Origin: Agrobacterium pusense
GTDB lineage: Bacteria > Pseudomonadota > Alphaproteobacteria > Rhizobiales > Rhizobiaceae
DNA length: 64,000 nucleotides
Direction: 5' to 3'
NCBI RefSeq assembly: GCF_900102105.1
Contig: NZ_FNBB01000002.1
Coordinates: forward strand, 62,001-126,000
Shown here in pieces: positions 17,291 through 25,532 of this stretch. The notes under the pieces were generated by a model. It saw only the letters and a list, made by a program, of their open reading frames with translations. It made no database searches and was not told where the DNA came from. Each line of letters opens with the position of its first letter. Position 1 is the first letter of the stretch. Made by a program: the position numbers and the translations under genes.

Positions 17291-17812
17291 ATGAAGTCTC
17301 TTGAACTGCTCGTCGAGCGGATCATTCTCTCCAGCCGCTGGCTGCTGGTCGTTTTTTATCTCGGCCTCGTCGCGGCACTGGCTGTCTACGCCTTTTCTTT
17401 CGCGCTCAAGTTTCTGAAAGTTGCGAAGAACGTTTTTACCTACGACGAAGCCGACATGATCCTTGCCATGCTGGGCCTGATCGATGCGGCACTCGTCGCC
17501 AGCCTGATCGTCATGGTGATGATTTCCGGTTACGAGAACTTTGTCAGCCGTTTCGACGATGCCGATGCGGAGGTTTCGTTTCTGGGCAAGCTTGATGCCG
17601 GAAGCCTGAAAATCAAGGTCGCGTCGTCAATCGTGGCCATTTCGTCCATTCACCTGCTGCAAATCTTTCTCAATGCCAATCAGTACTCGGACAGCAAGCT
17701 GATGTGGTTCACGATCATCCATCTGGCTTTTGTCGCCTCGGCGGTCATGCTTGGTTTCCTGGAGAAACTGATGGCCAAGCCGAAGGACAAGGCCGAAAAG
17801 CTGGTGCTTTAG
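17291..17812 (+). CDS. UPF0114 (YqhA-like) membrane protein
   Basis: A 173-residue inner-membrane protein of the UPF0114 family, the family of E. coli YqhA. Its beginning, LLVERIILSSRWLLVVFYLGL, and the block MLGLIDAALVASLIVMVMISGYENFVS are close to the family signature. Three or four hydrophobic helices are visible at about 15-40, 55-80, 110-130 and 138-160. The function is unknown. The gene is transcribed away from the heme receptor over a shared 350-bp control region containing an iron box. This suggests, but does not prove, a role in iron or heme physiology. Confidence 0.88.
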   Translation: MKSLELLVERIILSSRWLLVVFYLGLVAALAVYAFSFALKFLKVAKNVFTYDEADMILAMLGLIDAALVASLIVMVMISGYENFVSRFDDADAEVSFLGKLDAGSLKIKVASSIVAISSIHLLQIFLNANQYSDSKLMWFTIIHLAFVASAVMLGFLEKLMAKPKDKAEKLVL

Positions 17813-17907
17813 CAGGGTAATCCAGACGATATGAAGGTCGCAACCCCGTCATGGCCACGCATTTTTTCGCTCCTGGCGTCAAGACCCGGCGCGGAGAAGG
17901 GGCGTGA

Positions 17908-18623
17908 ATGGTGAAGACGGAGCGTCAGGCGAGGCTATGCGATGATCTGTCGGCTGCTGCCGACAAGTCCCAATGGCTGGAGGCGCTGCAGGAAGTGATG
18001 CGCGCCTTCGGTTACGCCTATGTGACCCTGCTGCTCCTGCCCGGCGGCCAAAATGCCTATGTTTGCCGACGGTCATTGAAAGCAGCCTGCCAATCTGGGT
18101 CGTGAATGCGATGACCAGCGACGGTGCGCTCGGGGATTGTCCCGTCATCAGGCGCGGCGCATCATCGATGATGCCGCAATATTGGTCGTTGCAGGACCCG
18201 GACATTGCGTGTGAAACGCTTCAGGATGCCGTATCCTCCGTGCGCAGCATGGGCATCACTTCGGGTCTCATGGTCCCGGTACACGGCATGAACGGCAATC
18301 GGTATCTGATGAATTTCGCAGGCGATCGCGATACCCTGCAACAGGCCGCGCTGAACGAGCTGGGCATGATCGCGCTACACGCGCTGGAAGTCTATGACCG
18401 GCTTTGCCGCACTGGCTCCAGAGGGCCTTCACCGCTGACGAAGCGGGAACTCGACGTGGTGCGGTGGACGGCGCAGGGGAAGACCTCTGTGGAGATTGCC
18501 GAGCTTCTCTCCATCTCGGAACATACCGTCAACGCCTATATGAACAACGCCATCCGCAAACTCGACTGCGTGAACCGCACCCAGCTGGTGGCCAAGACCA
18601 TACGCCTTGGCCTGATCGTCTGA
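17908..18623 (+). pseudogene. LuxR-family regulator split by a frameshift
   Basis: Two overlapping frames together make one LuxR-family regulator. The first frame starts at ATG 17908, after an AAGGGG site, and encodes VKTERQARLCDDLSAAADKS onward to AYV near 18063. The sense then continues in another frame from PTVIESSLP onward, through a ligand-binding-like domain, to a C-terminal LuxR helix-turn-helix (LTKRELDVVRWTAQGKTSVE onward, about 18430-18600). One extra T in the TTT run at 18062-18064 would restore an uninterrupted 238-residue protein. Either the gene is inactivated or there is a sequencing error in a homopolymer. Internal ATG codons downstream could still give the DNA-binding part alone. 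Confidence 0.8.
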
Positions 18624-18653
18624 TCGGTCCCGCCCTTAGGGGAAACCTGCGCC

Positions 18654-19811
18654 TTATCGGTCGAGAACCGAGCGAAGCTCGACGAGATTGGAGCGAACCC
18701 GCAAAACGTAAAATCCCATGGTTGCCAGGTGCGACGGCATGATCCAGCCGCTCTCCTCACCATTGGAGATGATCGCCGGCTGGATACGCAAGGCTGCGCG
18801 GGTCTGCAGGAGCGTGTCGTTCCACAGGTTGGTAAGGTTGCGTTCGCGGATGACCTGCGCGAAGTCGGATCCGGCTGCGGAAAGTACGCCGTAATAACCG
18901 TTAAGCTGACCATAGGCGAACCAGAAACGGTCGTCGGCGCGGGTATCGAACCAACCGCCATTATAGTTTTCCGAACGCTCACGCAGGATGGCCGATGTCG
19001 AGCCGATATCGCCGGCAATGCGGTCGATGAACTGGATCAGGTTGTCGGCGCGGGTGTCGAAGACGGCCTTGCAGGCGACGAGCTCGCCATTGAAGGCCTG
19101 GAAGCTGCGGATCGCGGCGCGGTAATAGCTGGGAGTCGGCGTCTTCGGGCCGAAAGGATCGAGACCGAAATACCAGGAATATTCGCTGAACTGCATATTG
19201 CCACGCGCTTCCTGGAGGTTGTTGTTGATGCCGGATGTCCCGCGCACGCGCCCGAGCGTATCCACCAGCTCCACTGAGGTGCGGCGCACGGCCTGGTTCA
19301 CGCCGCGCTGGAATGAGGCCTTGTTGTCGAGAAACGGTGTGCTATCCCAGTCCATGCCGAAGAGACCGAGGCGATAGAGCAGCATGGAGGAAATCCATGC
19401 ATTCTGGTTGACGTTGAAATCGGTGAGATCGGCGGCAGCGTCAACGATGGCCGAGCGCTGGCACACCGGTGCGGATGTGTTGGCGGCTGCACCGGTTGCG
19501 CCAGCGGGCGACGTCGGGGAGGCGGCCGGCAGTTCCTGTCCGGGCGGCACGGTCCGTTCAGCAAGCTTGTAACGGGAAATGTAATCGGGATCGAAATTGC
19601 TCCAGACCTGCGTTTGCCAGACGAAATATCCGTAGAAGCCGGCAAGCAGGATGAGAACCAGAGCGATCGGGCCCCTGATGAGCCAGTTGCGGCCGCTGTA
19701 CCAGCCATGGGCGGCCATGAAGGGCCATAAAAGCCAGGCGACGAGAAGACCGGCGGCCCTGCCGATGGCACTGAAGGCTGCCTGAATCGTGGCGGTGATC
19801 CGGTCTATCAT
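18654..19811 (-). CDS. DUF2333 family membrane-anchored protein
   Basis: A 385-residue DUF2333 protein. One or two hydrophobic segments near the N terminus (about 15-32 and 47-66, WLIRGPIALVLILLAGFYGYFVW) anchor it, and the rest (from about 75) is predicted to be periplasmic. The conserved block WSNFDPDYISRYKL and the C-terminal PSHLATMGFYVLRVRSNLVELRSVLDR support the family call. The function is not known. It is monocistronic and convergent with the broken LuxR gene. Family membership is from recall. Confidence 0.82.
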   Translation of the reverse strand: MIDRITATIQAAFSAIGRAAGLLVAWLLWPFMAAHGWYSGRNWLIRGPIALVLILLAGFYGYFVWQTQVWSNFDPDYISRYKLAERTVPPGQELPAASPTSPAGATGAAANTSAPVCQRSAIVDAAADLTDFNVNQNAWISSMLLYRLGLFGMDWDSTPFLDNKASFQRGVNQAVRRTSVELVDTLGRVRGTSGINNNLQEARGNMQFSEYSWYFGLDPFGPKTPTPSYYRAAIRSFQAFNGELVACKAVFDTRADNLIQFIDRIAGDIGSTSAILRERSENYNGGWFDTRADDRFWFAYGQLNGYYGVLSAAGSDFAQVIRERNLTNLWNDTLLQTRAALRIQPAIISNGEESGWIMPSHLATMGFYVLRVRSNLVELRSVLDR

Positions 19812-20047
19812 GTCGTCATAGTCTCCTCTGCCCGTGGGGCTGGATGCCGGAATAAAACCGCCATCCGGTGGGGCGCCCTTCGGCGCCTGGTCGGACTCCG
19901 GTCATTTACTGTCCTGCAGATATGTCCCGGTCAACCGGGATACAACATGATTGCGAAACTTTTCTCAACCTGCGGTCCGCGCCGGCCATCATCGCTCTCC
20001 ATACGGACTGCGACGTAACGGCTGCCGCGGAGCCGGAGGGCAAGCAG

Positions 20048-20497
20048 TCAGAGGCCGAGCCTGGCGATCTCCTCATTCAGCCGGTCGCGTGCCTTTTTCG
20101 GCAGTTTGCCGCTCTTGACGGCATCGAGGTTGGCCGGCACGGCGTCGCCCACGACAACAAGCGCGACCATGCCCATGCCGAGATGCGGCGTGCATTTGAC
20201 GACGTAGGCGCCTTCCTTCTCGACCGTCAGCTTCACCGCCTCGTTCATCTTGCCCTTGAACTCGGAAACCCCCTCGGGGATCATATCCTTCACGGCTGCC
20301 GCGTCATGGCCCTTGTCCACCGGAATGAAGGTGATGACGTCGCCTACGGCAGCCTTGACGGTTGCGGGCTCGAAGACCATCGCCTGACCATTGCTGCCCT
20401 TGTTGAGCATCTTCACTTCGATTTCGGCAGACAGGGCGGGGAAGGCAAAAATTCCAGCAATGACGAGGCTGGCAAATCCGGCAATTTTGTTCTGCAT
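20048..20497 (-). CDS. Pseudoazurin, type 1 copper electron carrier
   Basis: A periplasmic blue-copper protein of 149 residues including a 24-residue signal peptide ([20 protein letters not shown] onward, cleaved after ALSA). The copper ligands are at the canonical positions, offset by 24: His64 (KGHDAAAV), Cys102, His105 and Met110 in [10 protein letters not shown]. Pseudoazurin passes electrons to copper nitrite reductase and related denitrification enzymes, none of which is in this window. The ATG at 20497 with AGGAG upstream is chosen over an in-frame start 30 bases earlier that would precede the signal peptide. An Fnr/Nnr-type site upstream suggests low-oxygen or NO control. Confidence 0.94.
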   Translation of the reverse strand: MQNKIAGFASLVIAGIFAFPALSAEIEVKMLNKGSNGQAMVFEPATVKAAVGDVITFIPVDKGHDAAAVKDMIPEGVSEFKGKMNEAVKLTVEKEGAYVVKCTPHLGMGMVALVVVGDAVPANLDAVKSGKLPKKARDRLNEEIARLGL

Positions 20498-20542
20498 AAT
20501 TTTGCTCCTGAGAGAAAGCACATCCAAGCGGATGTCCCCGCC

Positions 20543-20585
20543 GTTCTAGCGCAGGAGCCGGGCGGTCATCTTTGCGAAAAATCAA
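20543..20585 (-). promoter_or_regulatory. Fnr/Nnr-type site and promoter of pseudoazurin
   Basis: On the minus strand TTGATTTTTCGCAA (20585-20572) fits the Crp/Fnr dyad TTG-N8-CAA, and its left half is a perfect Fnr half-site, TTGAT. A -10-like TAGAAC lies at 20548-20543. The implied start, about 20537, is about 41.5 bases from the dyad centre, the class II activator spacing. Confidence 0.55.
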
Positions 20586-20608
20586 ATGCGGCAACCGGAC
20601 GCAGCCGC

Positions 20609-21190
20609 TCAGCCGCCGTTGAACGTCTCCACCCAGTGGCGGCGGCAGAAGGAAACATATTTTTCGTTGCCGCCTACCTCAATCTGCGCGCCTTCCGTGA
20701 CGACATTTCCCGCATTGTCGAAGCGGGCCACCATCGTCGCCTTGCGGCCGCAATGGCAGATGGTGCGGATTTCGCGCAGCTCGTCGGCAATCGCAAGCAG
20801 TTCTTTTGAGGCAGGGAAGAGCTTGCCCTGGAAATCCGTGCGCAGACCATAGGTCATGACCGGGATGTTCAGCCGGTCGACAATCTCGGCAAGCTGCCAG
20901 ACATGGTGTTCTGAGAGGAAATTGGCCTCGTCGACGAAAACGCAGGCGACGGGCGCCTGTACATGCAGGGCCGATACTTCAGCGAACAAATCGGTATTTT
21001 CATCGAAGGTCAGGGCGTCGGAGGACAGGCCGATGCGCGAGGCGACGCGGCCGACGCCGGCGCGGTCGTCAAACGCGGCCGTGAAGATCAGCGTGCGCAT
21101 GCCGCGCTCCTGATAATTATAGGACGCCTGCAGCAGCATGGTCGATTTGCCGGCATTCATCGTCGAATAATTGAAATAGAGTTTTGCCAT
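20609..21190 (-). CDS. tdk: Thymidine kinase
   Basis: Type II thymidine kinase of 193 residues, which phosphorylates thymidine for salvage into dTMP. The P-loop is TMNAGKST (about residues 10-17), [13 protein letters not shown] carries the Walker B Asp/Glu, and the C-terminal zinc ribbon has CHCGRKA and SFCRRHW. The start is set at ATG 21190, preceded by GGGAG at 6-base spacing and matching the conserved [15 protein letters not shown] beginning. The frame open for another 300 bases upstream is not coding by comparison with the family. Confidence 0.95.
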   Translation of the reverse strand: MAKLYFNYSTMNAGKSTMLLQASYNYQERGMRTLIFTAAFDDRAGVGRVASRIGLSSDALTFDENTDLFAEVSALHVQAPVACVFVDEANFLSEHHVWQLAEIVDRLNIPVMTYGLRTDFQGKLFPASKELLAIADELREIRTICHCGRKATMVARFDNAGNVVTEGAQIEVGGNEKYVSFCRRHWVETFNGG

Positions 21191-21511
21191 TATCCACTCC
21201 CGGAGCGCCTTCGCGCCTTTCGGACGCCTCGCAACCTCACGAAACGGCGCGCCGGATTTCACCAGGCAATCACAAAGCCCGATCCGATGCGCATCAGGCG
21301 TCTTTTGACGAGGAAGATGTGGATTGAAAAGTGCGCAGGCGCGAAAAACACAGATTTCTGCGGTCCGCTCTTTCCCATTTGCAGGTTCGAATCCCGACGC
21401 TTTTGCCGTTTTTGTCGCAAACGGGCGGGCCAAAGCACGCAAATGCACGCGAGTTGATTGTGGCCGGAAGATATTGATAATGGCAAGGGAACGAAAAAAA
21501 GGGAGCAAACA
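21191..21511. other. Divergent intergenic region between tdk and choX
   Basis: A 321-bp gap with the promoters of two divergent genes. GGGAG at 21501-21505 is the choX ribosome-binding site. The only other notable sequence is GGTTCGAATCC at 21384-21394, identical to a tRNA T-arm core, but no tRNA can be folded around it. No small gene is supported. Confidence 0.5.
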
Positions 21512-22465
21512 ATGTTTGCAAATAGACGTCGCTGTCTGGTTCTGGCCGCAGCAATCTCCTCCATGACGTTCAGCGCGGCCGGTGCCGCCGAACCGGCAAG
21601 TTGCGGCACGGTGCGGTTTTCCGATGTGGGCTGGACCGACATCACTGCCACAACGGCTACCGCCACGGTGCTACTGAAAAGCCTAGGCTATGAAACCGAC
21701 GTCAAGCTTCTTTCGGTTCCCGTTACCTATACATCCCTGAAAAACAAAGACATCGATGTCTTCCTCGGCAACTGGATGCCGACCATGGAAGGGGATATCG
21801 CGCCTTACCGCGAAGACAAATCGGTCGAAACGCTGCGGGAAAACCTGACCGGCGCCAAGTATACGCTGGCGACCAACGCCAAGGGTGCCGAACTCGGCAT
21901 CAAGGATTTCAAGGACATCGCCACGCACAGCGACGCGCTTGGCGGCAAGATTTACGGCATCGAGCCCGGTAATGACGGCAACCGCCTGATCCTCGACATG
22001 GTGGCCAAGGATACATTCGGATTGAAGGCGTTCGAAGTCGTCGAATCCTCCGAGCAGGGGATGCTGTCGCAGGTCGCCCGCGCGGAAAAATCCGGCGAGC
22101 CGATCGTTTTCCTCGGCTGGGAACCGCATCCGATGAATGCGAATTTCAAGCTCACCTACCTGACGGGCGGCGATGAGGTCTTCGGTCCCAACTTCGGTGG
22201 TGCGACGATCTACACCAATGTTCGCAAGGGTTATGTCGAGGAATGCCCCAATGTCGGCGCCTTCCTCAAGAACCTGCAATTTTCCCTGCCCATGGAAAAC
22301 GAGATCATGGGCAAAATCCTGAATGACGGGCTTGAGGGCGAAGCCGCCGCCACCGCATGGCTGAAGGCCAATCCGGCTGCGGTCGAACCCTGGCTCGCCA
22401 ACGTCAAGACCAAGGATGGCAGCGCCGACGCCCTGCCCGCCGTCAAGAAGGCGCTTGGCCTTTAA
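21512..22465 (+). CDS. choX: Choline ABC transporter, periplasmic binding protein ChoX
   Basis: A 317-residue periplasmic binding protein of the ChoX/ProX (type II) family, which delivers choline (and less well acetylcholine) to the ChoWV importer. A signal peptide covers residues 1-25 (ending SAAGAAE). Mature-protein motifs include [28 protein letters not shown] and [12 protein letters not shown], which supply the aromatic residues of the ligand box. The ATG at 21512 follows GGGAG by 7 bases. choW and choV follow, so the substrate assignment rests on the operon and on family resemblance to the S. meliloti system. Confidence 0.92.
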   Translation: MFANRRRCLVLAAAISSMTFSAAGAAEPASCGTVRFSDVGWTDITATTATATVLLKSLGYETDVKLLSVPVTYTSLKNKDIDVFLGNWMPTMEGDIAPYREDKSVETLRENLTGAKYTLATNAKGAELGIKDFKDIATHSDALGGKIYGIEPGNDGNRLILDMVAKDTFGLKAFEVVESSEQGMLSQVARAEKSGEPIVFLGWEPHPMNANFKLTYLTGGDEVFGPNFGGATIYTNVRKGYVEECPNVGAFLKNLQFSLPMENEIMGKILNDGLEGEAAATAWLKANPAAVEPWLANVKTKDGSADALPAVKKALGL

Positions 22466-22489
22466 AACGCAAGACTATGCATGACTGTA

Positions 22490-22512
22490 TCCGGCCTGTG
22501 CGACAGGCTGGA
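22490..22512 (+). other. Stem-loop between choX and choW
   Basis: TCCGGCCTGT and ACAGGCTGGA form a 10-bp stem with one G-U pair and a 3-base loop, 25 bases after the choX stop. No U-run follows. Hairpins at this place in binding-protein operons protect the upstream message from 3' decay and let the binding protein be made in excess. That role is inferred. Confidence 0.6.
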
Positions 22513-22652
22513 TGCAGCGGGAAATATCGATGCCCATGCATGACCTTGCCCGCGCATTTTCAACGCATTGCAGGTCATGCGCCAGCACCGCGTCCGGCCG
22601 CCGTCTGCCGGTCGTTGTTTCTGCATTTGTTTAAGAAAGGTCTTTTCTTACC

Positions 22653-23504
22653 GTGGAATGGCTCAGCGCTCCTGAAAACCGCCTGCCCGTCGGCCGATAT
22701 GCCAAGGAGGCCATCGACTGGCTGACCGGCAATCTCGCTTTTTTCTTCGATTGGCTTTCCTTCATTTTCCAAAGCGTCATCAACGCCCTGCTTTATGTGC
22801 TCCAGGCGCCGCATCCGCTGGTCATCGTGGCGATTGTCACGGCGCTTTCGGCCTGGACGCGACGCTCGATCGGCATGCCCGTCTTCACCGCACTCGGCCT
22901 GCTGCTCATCATCAATCTCGGCTATTGGAAAGCGACGACGGAGACGCTGGCGCTGGTGATCGCCGCCAGCGCCGTGTGCATGATCATCGGCATACCGCTT
23001 GGCATATTGGCGGCGAGGCGCAAATGGATCTATGCCGGCATGCGCCCGGTGCTGGACCTGATGCAGACCATCCCCACCTTCGTTTATCTCATTCCGGCGC
23101 TGGTGCTGTTCGGCCTTGGCATGGTTCCGGGGCTGATCGCCACCGTCATCTTCGCCATTCCGGCTCCGGTGCGGCTCACGCGCCTCGGCATTGTCTCCAC
23201 GCCGCCGGCGCTGGTCGAGGCGGCCGTCGCCTTCGGAGCAACGCCGTCGCAGGTGCTGCGCAAGGTGGAGCTGCCCTTTGCCGCGCCGCAGATCATGGCC
23301 GGTCTTACCCAGACGATCATGCTGTCTTTGTCGATGGTGGTCATTTCCGCGCTTGTCGGCGCCAATGGTTTGGGCGTGCCTGTCGTGCGCGCCTTGAACA
23401 CCGTCAATATCGCCATGGGCTTCGAGGCGGGATTGTGTATCGTCATACTGGCAATCGTTCTTGACCGGCTTTTCCGCCTTCCCGGTACGGAGGATGATCT
23501 ATGA
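22653..23504 (+). CDS. choW: Choline ABC transporter permease ChoW
   Basis: A 283-residue inner-membrane permease of the ProW/ChoW type (MetI-like fold). Five or more hydrophobic helices lie between about 50 and 275, and the EAA loop has EAAVAFGATPSQVLRKVELPFAAPQIMAG, which contacts the ATPase. The start codon is GTG at 22653, consistent with the conserved beginning. It is separated from choX by 187 bp that includes a stem-loop. Its stop overlaps the choV ATG (ATGA), showing translational coupling. Confidence 0.92.
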   Translation: MEWLSAPENRLPVGRYAKEAIDWLTGNLAFFFDWLSFIFQSVINALLYVLQAPHPLVIVAIVTALSAWTRRSIGMPVFTALGLLLIINLGYWKATTETLALVIAASAVCMIIGIPLGILAARRKWIYAGMRPVLDLMQTIPTFVYLIPALVLFGLGMVPGLIATVIFAIPAPVRLTRLGIVSTPPALVEAAVAFGATPSQVLRKVELPFAAPQIMAGLTQTIMLSLSMVVISALVGANGLGVPVVRALNTVNIAMGFEAGLCIVILAIVLDRLFRLPGTEDDL

Positions 23505-24547
23505 GTGACGCCATCATCTTCGGAAATGTCGATATCGTCTTTGGCGACCGGCCCGATGCCGCGCTGCCGATGATCGACAGAGGCAGTACGCGCGACGAGA
23601 TCAATGCCGAGACCGGGCTGGTGCTCGGTGTCGCCAATGCATCGCTGTCGGTGAGCGAAGGCGAGATACTCGTGCTTATGGGGCTTTCCGGCTCGGGCAA
23701 GTCGACGCTGCTCAGGGCCGTCAACGGGCTTGCGCCCGTGGTACGCGGCAATGTGGGGGTGAAGACCAAGACCGGATTTGTCGATCCCTATCGCTCAACG
23801 GCCAAATCGCTCCGCGACCTGCGCATGCATACGGTTTCCATGGTGTTCCAGCAATTCGGTCTTCTGCCATGGCGTAACGTGGCCGACAATGTCGGTTTCG
23901 GGCTCGAGCTTTCCGGCGTACCGGAAGCGGAGCGCAAACGCATGGTGGCCGAGCAGCTCGAACTGGTCAATCTTTCCGCCTGGGCCGACCGCAAGGTGGG
24001 AGAGCTTTCCGGCGGCATGCAGCAGCGTGTGGGACTGGCGAGAGCGTTTGCCACCGGCGCGCCGATCCTGCTGATGGACGAACCATTCTCGGCGCTCGAC
24101 CCCCTTATCAGAAGCCGCCTGCAGGATGAGCTTCTCGAATTCCAGAGCCGGCTGAAGAAAACGATTCTCTTTGTCAGCCACGATCTGGATGAGGCTTTCC
24201 GCATCGGGAATCGTATCGCCATGATGGAAGGCGGACGCATCATCCAGTGCGGGACGCCGCAGCAGATCGTCAAGCAACCGGCCACGCAATATGTCGCGGA
24301 TTTCGTGCAGAATATGAACCCGATCTCCATGCTGACCGCTGCGGATGTGATGAAGCGGGGCGTAGATGAACGCAACGGCCAGATGACCGTTGCGGCCACC
24401 GCCCGCCCGTCATCCCCCCTGATCGACATTCTCGATGCGCTGGCCAAACATTCCGGCGCAATCGGTGTCGTCGACAATGGCGCGATCGTCGGCACGATTT
24501 CCGCTGACGAAGTCGTGACAGGGCTGACCCGTCATCGCAAAAAATAA
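23501..24547 (+). CDS. choV: Choline ABC transporter ATP-binding protein ChoV
   Basis: A 348-residue ABC ATPase of the ProV/ChoV type, energising choline import. Walker A is GLSGSGKST (about residues 63-71), the Q-loop is VFQQFGLLPW, the signature is LSGGMQQRVGLARA, Walker B is LLMDEPFSALDP and the switch His is in FVSHDLDEAF. About 70 residues after the nucleotide-binding domain look like a shortened CBS-type regulatory tail. Its ATG overlaps the choW stop and a strong terminator follows, so choXWV is a complete three-gene operon. The choline supplied probably feeds glycine betaine synthesis and phosphatidylcholine synthesis. Confidence 0.93.
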   Translation: MSDAIIFGNVDIVFGDRPDAALPMIDRGSTRDEINAETGLVLGVANASLSVSEGEILVLMGLSGSGKSTLLRAVNGLAPVVRGNVGVKTKTGFVDPYRSTAKSLRDLRMHTVSMVFQQFGLLPWRNVADNVGFGLELSGVPEAERKRMVAEQLELVNLSAWADRKVGELSGGMQQRVGLARAFATGAPILLMDEPFSALDPLIRSRLQDELLEFQSRLKKTILFVSHDLDEAFRIGNRIAMMEGGRIIQCGTPQQIVKQPATQYVADFVQNMNPISMLTAADVMKRGVDERNGQMTVAATARPSSPLIDILDALAKHSGAIGVVDNGAIVGTISADEVVTGLTRHRKK

Positions 24548-24566
24548 CTGGCTTTTGCCAGGAAAC

Positions 24567-24604
24567 AAAAGGGACCTCCCTCACCGGGGGTCCCTTTTGT
24601 TTTT
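24567..24604 (+). terminator. Terminator of the choXWV operon
   Basis: AAAAGGGACCTCCC and its near-perfect complement GGGGGTCCCTTTT form a long stem around a short loop. A T-rich tail follows. It lies 20 bases after the choV stop. Confidence 0.92.
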
Positions 24605-25083
24605 CCGCAGATATTCCGGGCAAGTTACCTTCCCCCTGTTGGAAAGAGTATCTTTGACATCATAAGTTATGCATGAAAATTATTACTAATAAAAACCATA
24701 TTGCAAATTTCGAGAAAATTGCGCAAAGTAAAACTAGATTCTGTAGCGCGTTGCTAAATTTAAGGTGGTATAAGCTTAAAGCCTCAAAATCGGTCGCGGG
24801 TTATGGTGATTTGGGAGTTGAAATTTTTATCATTTGTTGCTTATGAATACTTATTCTAATACATGTTTTTATTGTAAATGTGATAAAAATAAGGCAGAAC
24901 GCCGATATTTTAGGTGAAGTGTCTTAGATGGATAATTAGTGAAGAATAGTCTTTGAAAGGGACACGATATAAGCAAGATTTAGGTATATACAACGTATCC
25001 ACCGAATTATAAAAACACCTTTTGGAACACCTATAATAGCCACCATGACCGTCTTTCCGACTGTCATCAGGAGACTTGAGCGT
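24605..25083. other. AT-rich intergenic region before the NolR-like gene
   Basis: A 479-bp stretch much richer in A and T than the rest of the window, with no supportable gene on either strand. It holds a TATAAT at 25032-25037 and several TTAG motifs (around 24910-24985). It is plausibly an extended control region for the regulator downstream, or a remnant of foreign DNA. No repeats or att-like ends were seen. Confidence 0.6.
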
Positions 25084-25404
25084 ATGGATAACCAATCTCT
25101 GTCGGAACATAGCATCGCCGCTGCAGACTTGCTCTCAGCGATGGCGAATCCCAAGCGCCTGATGATCTTATGCACGTTGGTGGATACGGAAGTGCCGGTC
25201 GGTGTTCTCGCCTCTCAGGTTGGTCTCAGCCAGTCCGCTCTTTCGCAGCATCTTTCGAAATTGCGGGCCCAGCGGCTGGTAAAGACACGACGGGATGCGC
25301 AGACCATCTATTATTCCAGCAACTCCGAATCCGTTAAGAAAATCCTGGCCTCCCTTGAGGAAATTTATTGCCAGGCGCAGAAGAGCAGCAAGACAGCCGC
25401 CTGA
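25084..25404 (+). CDS. NolR-like ArsR-family transcriptional regulator
   Basis: A 106-residue ArsR/SmtB-fold winged-helix regulator. The segment SAMANPKRLMILCTLV, the recognition region VGLSQSALSQHLSKLRAQRLVKTRRDAQTIYYSS and the end VKKILASLEEIY closely follow NolR of Sinorhizobium, the repressor of nodulation and conjugation genes. There is no metal-binding Cys pair of the ArsR/SmtB type. ATG 25084, behind AGGAG at 10-base spacing, is preferred. An ATG at 25045 would start about at the expected transcription start of TATAAT 25032-25037. In a strain without nod genes its targets are likely global, such as growth, exopolysaccharide or transfer. That is inference. Confidence 0.85.
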   Translation: MDNQSLSEHSIAAADLLSAMANPKRLMILCTLVDTEVPVGVLASQVGLSQSALSQHLSKLRAQRLVKTRRDAQTIYYSSNSESVKKILASLEEIYCQAQKSSKTAA

Positions 25405-25439
25405 TCCGGGGCCGTCAGGCCTCCGGCAGCATTGAATTG

Positions 25440-25465
25440 AAACCGGCGCTTGACGCCGGTTTTTC
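25440..25465 (+). terminator. Terminator of the NolR-like gene
   Basis: AAACCGGCG, a 5-base loop and CGCCGGTTT form a perfect 9-bp stem followed by TTC, 36 bases after the stop of the regulator. Confidence 0.85.
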
Positions 25466-25532
25466 GTTTGTGAGTCACCTGACCGGGCGGGTGGTCCCGC
25501 AAGGAGCGCGCTGGTCTTTGCGCCGGGTGCGA

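Noticed and set aside
21384..21394. GGTTCGAATCC, a perfect tRNA T-arm core, between tdk and choX
   Set aside because: No acceptor, D-arm or anticodon arm can be folded around it, and the five flanking bases do not pair. It is at best a tRNA fragment; no second att-like copy or integrase was seen.
24905..24985. TTAG motifs upstream of the NolR-like gene as NolR autoregulatory sites
   Set aside because: None has the required second half at the right distance; kept only as a note in the AT-rich region entry.
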